NCBI GenBank assembly: GCA_023253295.1
Contig: JALRGZ010000089.1
Location: 1 to 13,703, forward strand
Source: Flavobacterium sp.
Lineage (GTDB): Bacteria; Bacteroidota; Bacteroidia; Flavobacteriales; Flavobacteriaceae
Length of the DNA stretch: 13,703 nucleotides
Direction: 5' to 3'
In this document: positions 1-7,201 of the stretch, piece by piece
How positions within the stretch are numbered: position 1 is the first letter of the stretch
How the letters are laid out: the number at the start of each line of letters is the position of its first letter
Made by a program: the position numbers and the translations under genes
Notes under the pieces: generated by a model
Told to the model about the DNA's origin: nothing
The model's database searches: none
The model's input: the letters and a program-made list of their open reading frames with translations, nothing else

Positions 1-216
1 GACCGCGGCCCCCGATGAAATGAGGGGACGACTTCAAGGAGTGTTCTTCTCGGTCGTGGCGGGTGGACCGCGACTAGGAGATCTTTACGCCGGTATTCTT
101 GCCTCCGCTATTGCCCTCTTTTTTGGTTCAGAGAGAGCGAATTTCATATGCGTCACTTATCTGAGTTGGGAAATTAATCCATTTCACGCACTATCTATAA
201 TACCCTGCTCTGCTAC
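1..216. other. Foreign segment joined to murD (probable assembly or amplification chimera)
   Basis: By hand count bases 1-120 are about 59% GC, while the flavobacterial DNA that follows is strongly AT-rich. Bases 121-216 are about 40% GC. The murD reading frame is normal from its ATG to codon 161 (bases 219-217) and then continues with ten unrelated codons to a TGA, so the join lies at about 216/217. No inverted repeat, target duplication, integrase or insertion sequence end is visible at the join. Together with the position at the extreme end of the window, this favours an artificial chimera over a natural insertion. The exact join could be off by a few bases, because murD end codons could match by chance. 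Confidence 0.8.
2..127 (+). CDS. Fragment of an MFS exporter, EntS-like, actinobacterial type (both ends missing)
   Basis: The frame starting at base 2 is open and reads TAAPDEMRGRLQGVF, then VVAGGPRLGDLYAGILA, then ALFFG. The pattern PDEMRGRLQGVF...VVAGGPRLGD is what I know from the last third of EntS-like major facilitator proteins of Actinobacteria. There it forms the loop after transmembrane helix 10 and the start of helix 11. Such proteins export small molecules, often siderophores, across the inner membrane. About 42 codons are left. The ATG at 20-22 is internal and not a start. After base 127 the frame stays open to 223 but the protein no longer looks like the family, so the fragment probably ends near there. 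The family call rests on remembered motifs. The host lineage, perhaps a moderate-GC freshwater actinobacterium, is inference. Confidence 0.6.
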
Positions 217-699
217 CAATTGAAAACTACTTAATTCCAACACATAGCTATCGTACTTATCTTCGGCCACCTGCTCTGCAAAACTCTTCCCAATATTCCC
301 AGCTAAACCTACATTCAAACCTGCCGATTTTAACAAATGGTAAGTAAGCATTGTTGTGGTTGTTTTTCCATTACTTCCTGTAATTCCTATCGTGATGGCA
401 TTAGTAAAAGGAGCTGCAAATTCAATTTCTGAAATCACTGGAATCCCTTTTTCGACTAGTTTCTTAACAATGGGGGCCTTATCAGGAATCCCTGGACTTT
501 TCATCACCACATCGGCATTTAGAATTAAGGATTCGGTATGTTTTTCATCCTCCCATTCAATACCGTTTTGTATAAGAACTTCTTTGTAACTGTCTTTTAT
601 TTTTCCATAATCGGAGACAAAAACTTGATATCCTTTTTGTTTCCCGAGAATAGCAGTACCTACTCCGCTTTCACCACCGCCTAAAACAACTAATCTCAT
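217..699 (-). CDS. murD: UDP-N-acetylmuramoylalanine--D-glutamate ligase, N-terminal part only
   Basis: MurD adds D-glutamate to UDP-MurNAc-L-alanine in the cytoplasm, using ATP, in peptidoglycan precursor synthesis. The native part covers residues 1-161. It has the Rossmann-like UDP-binding start (VVLGGGESGVG, residues 4-14), then MKSPGIP (66-72), the P-loop ITGSNGKTTT (106-115), and LELSSFQL (154-161) near the start of the central ATPase domain. The family is about 440 residues long, so nearly two thirds are missing, including most of the central domain and the whole C-terminal domain. The loss is at the junction with foreign DNA. In the window the frame runs ten more codons into that DNA and stops at 184-186. 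The ATG is one base downstream of the mraY stop, so the two genes are surely cotranscribed. I expect an intact gene in the real genome. Confidence 0.93.
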
Positions 700-700
700 C

Positions 701-1933
701 TTATCTTAATTTTAAGGTAACAATTGAAAGTATCGCTAATAAGATGGCTACAATCCAAAATCGGGTAACAATTTTACTTTCATGATAACCTTTCTTTTGG
801 TAATGATGATGTAAAGGTGACATCAGGAAAATTCTCTTTCCTTCCCCTGTACGTTTCTTAGTATATTTAAAATAACTTACCTGCAAAACCACGGATAAAT
901 TTTCCACCAAGAAAATCCCACATAATAGCGGAATCAACAATTCTTTACGAACAGCAATAGCCAATACAGCAATGATTCCTCCAATAGTTAAACTTCCGGT
1001 ATCTCCCATAAAAACAGATGCCGGATAAGAGTTATACCATAAAAATCCGATTAACGCCCCAGTAAATGCGGCTATAAAAACCGTCATTTCTCCAGAGTTT
1101 GGTATATACATAATATTTAAGTAATTAGAAAAAATGATATTCCCCGAAACAAAAGTAAAAATTGCCAAGGCCAAGACGGATATGGCCGAGGTTCCCGCTG
1201 CTAATCCATCAATACCATCAGTTAAATTGGCTCCATTAGAAACCGCTGTAATGATAAAAATTACAACAGGAATAAAAATTATCCAAGCCCATTTTTCATA
1301 TCCTTCACCAGTCCAAGCCAATAATTCGGCGTAATCAAATTCATTATTTTTGAAAAATGGAATAGTGGTAGCTGTAGATTTTTCGTAAACAGGAGCAGGT
1401 GCTACAATAGCAGCCTCGGTATTTACTTTAAAAACATCCGTTTTTCCTGTATCTGTACGAACCGTTACATAAGGATTAAAATACAACACACTACCTACTA
1501 TCAGTCCTAAACCTACCTGACCAACAACTTTAAAAATACCTTTTAAACCTTGTTTATCTTTTTTGAAAATTTTGATATAATCGTCAATAAAACCAATTGT
1601 TCCCATCCACAAAGTCGTTACAATAAGTAACACAATGTAAATATTATGTAATTTGGCAAACAACAGAACCGGAATTAAGGTTGCAAAAATGATAATCAAA
1701 CCTCCCATTGTTGGAGTTCCTGCTTTTTCATTTTGTCCTTCCAGACCAAGTTCACGAATGGTTTCACCTACTTGTTGTCTTTGCAAAAACTTAATTACTC
1801 TTTTACCGTAAATTGTAGACAACAACAACGACAGAATAAAAGCTAATGACGATCTAAAAGTAATGTACTGGAAAACTCCTGTCCCAGAAAGATTTAATAC
1901 TTTGTTGAAATAATCGAATAAATAATACAGCAT
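701..1933 (-). CDS. mraY: Phospho-N-acetylmuramoyl-pentapeptide transferase
   Basis: MraY is the integral membrane enzyme that moves phospho-MurNAc-pentapeptide from UDP to undecaprenyl phosphate, giving lipid I, the first membrane step of peptidoglycan synthesis. The 410-residue product has about ten hydrophobic segments. The family motifs are present: FIDDYIK (115-121), NLTDGIDGLA (236-245), FMGDTGSL (308-315, with the metal-binding aspartate) and MSPLHHHY (371-378). It is about 50 residues longer than the roughly 360-residue E. coli enzyme. The extra length is mostly a hydrophilic stretch at about 153-190, before the conserved PFFK at 192-195, with a smaller addition after it. By topology this loop should face the periplasm. 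The ATG lies seven bases after the murE stop. Confidence 0.97.
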   Translation of the reverse strand: MLYYLFDYFNKVLNLSGTGVFQYITFRSSLAFILSLLLSTIYGKRVIKFLQRQQVGETIRELGLEGQNEKAGTPTMGGLIIIFATLIPVLLFAKLHNIYIVLLIVTTLWMGTIGFIDDYIKIFKKDKQGLKGIFKVVGQVGLGLIVGSVLYFNPYVTVRTDTGKTDVFKVNTEAAIVAPAPVYEKSTATTIPFFKNNEFDYAELLAWTGEGYEKWAWIIFIPVVIFIITAVSNGANLTDGIDGLAAGTSAISVLALAIFTFVSGNIIFSNYLNIMYIPNSGEMTVFIAAFTGALIGFLWYNSYPASVFMGDTGSLTIGGIIAVLAIAVRKELLIPLLCGIFLVENLSVVLQVSYFKYTKKRTGEGKRIFLMSPLHHHYQKKGYHESKIVTRFWIVAILLAILSIVTLKLR

Positions 1934-1940
1934 AATTTTA

Positions 1941-3404
1941 CTATTTATGTAGTTGTTCTAAAACTTCTTTTACAATTTTCATATCATCAAAATCAGTGCG
2001 AACACCTTTGATTTCCTGATAAGTTTCATGTCCTTTTCCTGCAATCAGAATGATATCTTTTGGCTGAGCCAATTGACATGCAATTTTGATTGCTTGTTTT
2101 CTATCGGTAACAGCAAAAACTTTTTTATGATTTTGAGGAGGAACTCCTTTTTCCATTTCTGCAATAATATCATCCGGATCTTCATCACGAGGATTATCAG
2201 AAGTCAAAATAGCTTTGTTGCTCAACTCAGAAGCAATTTCGGCCATAATAGGTCTTTTGGCCTTATCTCTATTTCCCCCACAACCTACAATGGTAATTAA
2301 TTGTTCATTTTTTGTACGAACTTCATTGATAGTTTTCAACACATTTTCTAAGGCATCAGGCGTATGTGCATAATCTACAATTGCAGTGATATTCGTATCT
2401 GAAACAATATATTGGAATCTTCCTGAAACACTTTCTAACTCTGATAACAATCGAAGAGTTTCTAACTTATCCAAACCTAATTCAATAGCAGTTGCATAGA
2501 TTGCTAAAAGATTATAAGCATTAAAAACTCCGATTAATTTTACCCAAACCTCATTACCTTCTATTTTCAACAATAAACCAGATAATAAGTTTTCTAAAAT
2601 TTGGGCTTTATAATCAGCATAGGATTTTAAAGCATAAGTTCTTTTCTTAGCAATGCTGTTTTGCAACATGACAGCTCCATTCTTATCGTCAATGTTTGAA
2701 ATAGCAAAAGCTGTTTTAGGTAAATTATCAAAAAATGATTTTTTAACATCTCTATATTCTGCAAATGTTGGATGATAATCTAAATGGTCGTGTGACAAAT
2801 TAGTAAAAACACCTCCTGTAAAGTGTAAAGCTTCCGTACGTTTTTGATGAATTCCATGTGAACTCACTTCCATAAAACAATACTCCACACCTGCCTGAAT
2901 CATTTCATTCAAGTAGTAATTTATCGTAATTGAATCTGGAGTAGTATGCGTTGCTTTAAATTCTACATCATCTACCAAAATTTTTACAGTTGAAAGTAAA
3001 CCTACTTTAAAACCTGCTTTTTTAAACAATTGATATAACAACGAAGCAATGGTTGTTTTTCCGTTAGTACCTGTAATTCCAACTAATTTTAATTTCTCAG
3101 ATGGATCTCCAAAATAATTAGCAGCCAAAAAAGCCAATGCTTTATTAGTATCGTCTACTTTTACATAAGTCACATCGCTTACAAATTCCTCTGGAAAAGT
3201 ATCACAAATAATAGCTTTAGCACCTAAATCGATGGCTTTTTGAATATAATCATGTCCGTCTGAAATAGTACCACGAATAGCAACAAATACATCATCAGTT
3301 TGAATTTTTCTTGAATCAAAATCCAATTTACCGATGGCAATATCAGTCGAACCATGAACAGCTTCGATTGCTACTCTATATAATATGTCTTTTAATTTAA
3401 TCAC
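1941..3404 (-). CDS. murE: UDP-MurNAc-tripeptide synthetase (meso-diaminopimelate-adding)
   Basis: MurE is the cytoplasmic ATP-dependent ligase that adds the third stem-peptide residue to UDP-MurNAc-L-Ala-D-Glu. The 487-residue length is normal. Visible motifs are the P-loop GITGTNGKTT (109-118), HTTPDS (153-158), MEVSSHG (178-184), NLSHDHLDYH (202-211), and DYAHTPDALENVL (344-356) opening the C-terminal domain. The DNPR motif at 403-406 is the known signature for meso-diaminopimelate rather than lysine, which fits a Gram-negative cell wall. The lysine near 221 in the YRDVKK stretch is the likely carbamylated residue. The start codon is GTG at 3404-3402, overlapping the TGA of the upstream transpeptidase gene by four bases (GTGA), which suggests translational coupling. 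No murF follows between murE and mraY, unlike the E. coli order. Confidence 0.97.
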   Translation of the reverse strand: MIKLKDILYRVAIEAVHGSTDIAIGKLDFDSRKIQTDDVFVAIRGTISDGHDYIQKAIDLGAKAIICDTFPEEFVSDVTYVKVDDTNKALAFLAANYFGDPSEKLKLVGITGTNGKTTIASLLYQLFKKAGFKVGLLSTVKILVDDVEFKATHTTPDSITINYYLNEMIQAGVEYCFMEVSSHGIHQKRTEALHFTGGVFTNLSHDHLDYHPTFAEYRDVKKSFFDNLPKTAFAISNIDDKNGAVMLQNSIAKKRTYALKSYADYKAQILENLLSGLLLKIEGNEVWVKLIGVFNAYNLLAIYATAIELGLDKLETLRLLSELESVSGRFQYIVSDTNITAIVDYAHTPDALENVLKTINEVRTKNEQLITIVGCGGNRDKAKRPIMAEIASELSNKAILTSDNPRDEDPDDIIAEMEKGVPPQNHKKVFAVTDRKQAIKIACQLAQPKDIILIAGKGHETYQEIKGVRTDFDDMKIVKEVLEQLHK

Positions 3405-5407
3405 AATAATTCTAAGGTTATAGTTGTGTTTTTAGTAAAATTCTGCCCCGCCTGTAAAGATTGACTTTTTACCTTTCCAATTCCTTTGGCTCTTACATGT
3501 AATCCCAGATTCTCTAACAAAGCAATTGCATCCATACCTGGCATTCCTTTTACATTAGGAATTAACTTTTGAGATTTAGAAAGTTTTGCATAATATTCAT
3601 TGTAATTTTTCTCCTGTTTAGCAATCTTTCCATCTAATTCCTTAATCTCATTAGTCGAAGGGACTTCGGTAAAAATCTTTTGTGCAATTCGTTTAAAAAC
3701 AGGACCGGCTACATCGGCTCCATAATAATTATTATTAGCTGTATTAGGTTTATGAACAACCACAATACAGGAATATTTTGGTGCATCAGCAGGAAAATAC
3801 CCTACAAAAGAGGAAGCATAATACAATCCTGAACCATCTCTTTTTCCATAATTTACCTGAGCAGTACCTGTTTTTCCAGCCATAGGAAAATCTTTAGAAT
3901 ACAATTTTGAAGCCGTTCCTTTTTTAACCACATTCTTCAAAACTGCTTTTAATTTCGATAATGTAGCATCTGAACAAATTTTTGGATTAATCACTTCAGG
4001 CTCCATTTTTTTAATAGTCTTATTCCATTCTTTAATTTCGGCAACAAATTGCGGTTTCACCATAATACCATCATTTGCCACTGCATTGTAATATGCTAAA
4101 GTTTGCATTGGCGTAACCGAAACTCCATAACCAAAAGCCATCCAAGGCAACGAAATATTAGACCAATTTTTATCTGTAGGCTGAGGAATAAAAGGACGTC
4201 CTTCGCCTTTGAAATCCATATTCAAGCGTTTATTCAAACCATACGAATTAACATGATTCACAAACTTTGACGGATTGTTTTTGTAATTATCATAAACTGC
4301 CTGAACTAAAACCGTATTAGAAGACAATTCAAATCCTCTTGCTAAAGAAATTTTTCCATAACCTCCTTTGTGTGAATCACGGACTGCCTTACCTGAATAT
4401 CTTATTTCTCCTCCATGAGTATCATAAACCGTGCTTGTATCTGCTACTTTGTCTTCTAAAATTGCCATCAAATCGACCAATTTAAAAGTAGAACCTGGTT
4501 CATGAGATTCTGCTACAGCATAATTAGTCGTTTCGTAATAAGTACCATCATTGGCACGACCTAGATTCGAAATCGCTTTTACCTGCCCGGTTTGCGTTTC
4601 CATTACAACCACACAGCCATGATCAGCCTCATAATCTTCTAATTGCTTCAATAAAGCATGATGCGCAATATCCTGAATATAAACATCGATTGTAGAAATC
4701 ACATCATAGCCATCCAAAGGATCTACTTCGTTCATATCACGAATAGGTTTCCACTGTCCTTTTGCTATTTTTTGCTTCAGAATTCTACCGTCTTTACCAT
4801 TTAGATATTCTCTGTAAGCCCATTCTATTCCTTTTCCATAAGCATCTCCAGTACCGTGGTAATTTTTTTCATAACCAATAGTTCTTTCAGCAATTTTACC
4901 AATAGGATGTTCACGTACCGTTTTTTGGTCAATTATAATCCCACCTTTATAAGGACCTAATTTGAATAAAGGAAAACCTTTAATCTTCATATATTCGGTG
5001 TAACTCAAATCTCTGGCAACTAAAAAATAACGATTATTATTTGCCCTTGCTTTCCTAAGTTCGTTTTGATAATATGCCGAAGATTTATCTAAAACGGTAG
5101 TCAATGAATCCGCTAAAGCATTCACATTTTTTTCAAAATTTTCCTTGCTTGGAGCCAAAGCATCAAAACGAATAGTATATTTTGGGATTGACGTTGCTAA
5201 TAAACTTCCATCTGATGAATAAATATTCCCTTTGTTAGCAGGAATAACAAAGTTCTTCACCGTTCTTTCTTTAGCCAATTCACGATAATAATCACCTTCA
5301 ACCCACTGAATATTGGTCAACTTAATAGCAACTGCTATTGCCATAAAAAAAATAGCAATAGCAACTAGATAGATTCGGTACGATATGTATTTATCATCTA
5401 CTGCCAT
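3401..5407 (-). CDS. ftsI: Septal peptidoglycan transpeptidase (class B PBP) with C-terminal PASTA domain
   Basis: This class B penicillin-binding protein cross-links septal peptidoglycan in the periplasm during division. The 668-residue product has a short cytoplasmic N-terminus, one membrane anchor at about 11-30, and a dimerisation region that starts with the usual motif after the anchor (about 55-73). The transpeptidase domain carries all three catalytic motifs: STFK (306-309, nucleophile S306), SSN (362-364) and KTGT (512-515). Residues 614-668 (LIPNVKGMPGMDAIALL onward) form one PASTA domain, preceded by a lysine- and glutamate-rich linker. Its place between ftsL and murE supports the FtsI role over an elongation PBP2. 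The ATG overlaps the end of ftsL by ten bases. The PASTA domain is absent from E. coli FtsI, but I recall it as common in Bacteroidota homologues. Confidence 0.94.
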   Translation of the reverse strand: MAVDDKYISYRIYLVAIAIFFMAIAVAIKLTNIQWVEGDYYRELAKERTVKNFVIPANKGNIYSSDGSLLATSIPKYTIRFDALAPSKENFEKNVNALADSLTTVLDKSSAYYQNELRKARANNNRYFLVARDLSYTEYMKIKGFPLFKLGPYKGGIIIDQKTVREHPIGKIAERTIGYEKNYHGTGDAYGKGIEWAYREYLNGKDGRILKQKIAKGQWKPIRDMNEVDPLDGYDVISTIDVYIQDIAHHALLKQLEDYEADHGCVVVMETQTGQVKAISNLGRANDGTYYETTNYAVAESHEPGSTFKLVDLMAILEDKVADTSTVYDTHGGEIRYSGKAVRDSHKGGYGKISLARGFELSSNTVLVQAVYDNYKNNPSKFVNHVNSYGLNKRLNMDFKGEGRPFIPQPTDKNWSNISLPWMAFGYGVSVTPMQTLAYYNAVANDGIMVKPQFVAEIKEWNKTIKKMEPEVINPKICSDATLSKLKAVLKNVVKKGTASKLYSKDFPMAGKTGTAQVNYGKRDGSGLYYASSFVGYFPADAPKYSCIVVVHKPNTANNNYYGADVAGPVFKRIAQKIFTEVPSTNEIKELDGKIAKQEKNYNEYYAKLSKSQKLIPNVKGMPGMDAIALLENLGLHVRAKGIGKVKSQSLQAGQNFTKNTTITLELL

Positions 5408-5739
5408 AATTTCTTAAGAAAACTTTTTTCTTCTTCTTTTTTTACTTTTATTTTTACTGGTGGTACAGTTGATGGGAAAATTTCTCTTTCAATCATTTTT
5501 TCCGAAACTGTCGATTCCATTCTCAATTTCATTAACTCAGAACGTCTGTCAACAAACTCAGAGCGTAATTCTTTAACTTCCGAAGTTAGCTCAGCTATTT
5601 TAAAAACTTTTTGTTCGTAGCTCTGTGTATTAGCAATCATAACAATAGCTAAACCAATTAAAAAAACAATAAAACGCCAGTTTTTCACCGCATCATCATC
5701 GATTAAAAACCTCGCCTTTAAAAGATTATAAATACTCAT
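5398..5739 (-). CDS. ftsL: FtsL-like cell division protein
   Basis: This is a small bitopic membrane protein of 113 residues. It has a cytoplasmic N-terminus of about 20 residues, one hydrophobic segment at about 22-37, and a heptad-like charged helix at about 43-75 that can form a coiled coil in the periplasm. A lysine/glutamate-rich tail follows. FtsL joins FtsB and FtsQ in the complex that activates the septal synthase FtsW-FtsI. Sequence conservation in this family is poor, so the call rests on topology, size and position between rsmH and ftsI, the standard place for ftsL. The gene starts 14 bases after the rsmH stop, ends in TAG, and overlaps ftsI by ten bases. Some databases label flavobacterial homologues as S-adenosyl-methyltransferase, which I think is carried over from the neighbouring gene. 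Confidence 0.85.
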   Translation of the reverse strand: MSIYNLLKARFLIDDDAVKNWRFIVFLIGLAIVMIANTQSYEQKVFKIAELTSEVKELRSEFVDRRSELMKLRMESTVSEKMIEREIFPSTVPPVKIKVKKEEEKSFLKKLWQ

Positions 5740-5753
5740 CCTTATATTGTTTA

Positions 5754-6662
5754 TTATAACTTTTCAGCCACTCTCAACTTTGCACTTCTTGCCCTGTTGT
5801 TCACTCTGATTTCTTCATCGGTTGGAACAATTAATTTTCCAATGGTTTTAAATGGCACTGAATAATTCCCAAAAAAATCACGTTCCGGCTCTCCTTCAAA
5901 CATTCCGTTCTTCATAAATCTTTTTACCAAACGATCTTCTAATGAATGATAAGAAATCACACTTAATCTCCCACCTGGATTCAAGATTTCTAAAGATTGC
6001 TCTAAAAATTCTTTCAAAACATCCATTTCTTGATTAACCTCAATTCGGATAGCTTGGTATATTTGAGCCAATACTTTATTGCGAACTCTTTCCGGTAAAT
6101 ATTTAGCAAGAACTTCTTTTAGTTCTTCTGTAGTTTTTATTGGTCGGTGTTGACGTGCTTCAATGATTGTTCTTGACAAAGCTGGTGCATTTTTCAATTC
6201 ACCGTAATCATAAAACACACGTTTTAAGTTAGCATCATCATACTCATTAACTACCTTATAAGCATCTAATTCATTTTTCTGACTCATTCTCATATCCAAT
6301 TCGGCATCAAAACGAGTAGAAAAACCTCTCTCCGGCACATCAAATTGATGAGAAGAAACCCCTAAATCACCTAAAATTCCATCAACTGTTCTTGCTCCAT
6401 AAAAACGCAAGAAACGCTTGATGTATCTAAAATTCTCATTTATCAACACAAATCGCTCATCCGGAAGCGCATTAGCCAACGCATCTTCATCTTGATCGAA
6501 AGCGAATAATTTCCCATTAGGACCTAATCGTCTTAATATTTCTTTGGAATGACCACCTCCACCAAAAGTCACATCTACATATACACCATCAGGCTTAATA
6601 TTTAAACCATCAACTGTCTCCTTAAGCAAAACTGGATTATGATATTCCATTGTCGTCGTCAT
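5754..6662 (-). CDS. rsmH: 16S rRNA (cytosine(1402)-N(4))-methyltransferase
   Basis: RsmH (MraW) methylates N4 of C1402 in the 16S rRNA decoding centre, using S-adenosylmethionine. The 302-residue product has the family opening YHNPVLLKETVDGL (7-20), the SAM-binding loop VDVTFGGGGHS (29-39), GILGDLGVSSHQFD (95-108), ERGFSTRFDAELDMRM (111-126), and near residue 240 the C-terminal motif SYHSLEDRLVKRF. The length is typical. The reading frame overlaps mraZ: the first ATG (6662) gives 26 bases of overlap, and a second ATG at 6650 would give 14. Many homologues begin close to MEYHNPVLL, so the second ATG is a real alternative. I kept the upstream one because both fit. The gene is the second of the dcw operon, as in most bacteria. 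Confidence 0.96.
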   Translation of the reverse strand: MTTTMEYHNPVLLKETVDGLNIKPDGVYVDVTFGGGGHSKEILRRLGPNGKLFAFDQDEDALANALPDERFVLINENFRYIKRFLRFYGARTVDGILGDLGVSSHQFDVPERGFSTRFDAELDMRMSQKNELDAYKVVNEYDDANLKRVFYDYGELKNAPALSRTIIEARQHRPIKTTEELKEVLAKYLPERVRNKVLAQIYQAIRIEVNQEMDVLKEFLEQSLEILNPGGRLSVISYHSLEDRLVKRFMKNGMFEGEPERDFFGNYSVPFKTIGKLIVPTDEEIRVNNRARSAKLRVAEKL

Positions 6663-7107
6663 TTATATTACCCATTACCTCTTCAGCCAAATCTGCAAAG
6701 TCAACTCCATCATCAATCGACTTTTCATACAAATCTTTATCCCAAATTTCCACTATATTTACTGCCGATGAAAACACAACATCCTTAGTAACACTAGCAA
6801 AATTTACTAAATCCTTAGGCACCAATAAACGGCCTAAAGTATCTATTTCAACCACTTTAACACCAGCCGTAAACTTGCGAATAAAGTCATTATTTTTCTT
6901 TACAAATCGATTCAACTTGTTGATTTTTTGCATCATCAAATTCCATTCTTCCATTGGATACAACTCCAAGCACTGTTGAAAAACCGAGCGTTTCAAAACA
7001 AATCCGTCTTGAAGAGAGGAAGCTAATTGCTTTTTCAAAGGCGCAGGCAACAAAACCCTTCCTTTAGCATCAACTTTACACTCATATGTCCCAACAATTG
7101 TATTCAA
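6637..7107 (-). CDS. mraZ: Transcriptional regulator MraZ (TTG start)
   Basis: MraZ is a DNA-binding protein of the AbrB/SpoVT fold. It heads the dcw operon and in other bacteria controls that operon by binding repeats upstream of its own gene. From a TTG at 7107-7105 the product has 156 residues (E. coli MraZ has 152) and begins MNTIVGTYECKVDAKGR, the usual family start. Two copies of the family motif are clear: DAKGRVLLPA (13-22) and DTLGRLLVPK (89-98), one per half. An in-frame GTG at 7167 would add 20 residues. That codon lies inside an operator repeat and upstream of the likely promoter, so it cannot be the start of a transcript made from there. The stop overlaps the start of rsmH. Confidence 0.93.
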   Translation of the reverse strand: MNTIVGTYECKVDAKGRVLLPAPLKKQLASSLQDGFVLKRSVFQQCLELYPMEEWNLMMQKINKLNRFVKKNNDFIRKFTAGVKVVEIDTLGRLLVPKDLVNFASVTKDVVFSSAVNIVEIWDKDLYEKSIDDGVDFADLAEEVMGNINDDDNGIS

Positions 7108-7133
7108 AAGATTTACTATTAAATGATACAGAG

Positions 7134-7141
7134 CAAAAATA
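7134..7141 (-). promoter_or_regulatory. Promoter -7 element for the mraZ/dcw operon
   Basis: Read on the minus strand this is TATTTTTG followed by C, a full match to the Bacteroidota -7 consensus TAnnTTTG. Transcription would begin at about 7127, leaving a leader of about 20 bases before the TTG start of mraZ. No clean TTG -33 element is seen at the expected distance. That region is taken up by the MraZ repeats, so bound MraZ would cover the promoter. Confidence 0.65.
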
Positions 7142-7152
7142 TAAAAAAATTT

Positions 7153-7201
7153 ACCACCTTTTACCACTTTCTACCACTTTGTTGATAAGTTTACCCACTT
7201 T
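7153..7201 (-). promoter_or_regulatory. MraZ operator: four AAAGTGG(T/G)-type boxes
   Basis: On the minus strand the boxes are AAAGTGGG (7201-7194), AAAGTGGT (7180-7173), AAAGTGGT (7170-7163) and AAGGTGGT (7160-7153). The last three have an exact ten-base period, one helical turn. The first lies 21 bases from the second, so roughly one slot is skipped. This matches what is known for MraZ: GTGGG repeats spaced by five bases in E. coli, and AAAGTGG(T/G) boxes with three-base spacers in Mollicutes. The boxes lie just upstream of the -7 element, which fits autorepression. Confidence 0.85.

Noticed and set aside
1..216. Natural insertion or mobile element in murD
   Set aside because: There are no terminal repeats, target duplication, transposase or integrase, and loss of MurD should be lethal. 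A chimeric contig end is simpler.
2028..2300. Open frame of 90 codons on the plus strand opposite murE
   Set aside because: It is antisense to conserved murE motifs and has no family features or promoter.
6650..6979. Open frame of 109 codons on the plus strand opposite mraZ
   Set aside because: It is the reverse of conserved mraZ sequence. The serine-rich product is a by-product of antisense codons.
7108..7167. Longer mraZ starting at GTG 7167
   Set aside because: The GTG belongs to an MraZ operator repeat and lies upstream of the promoter element, and the extra 20 residues do not look like the family.
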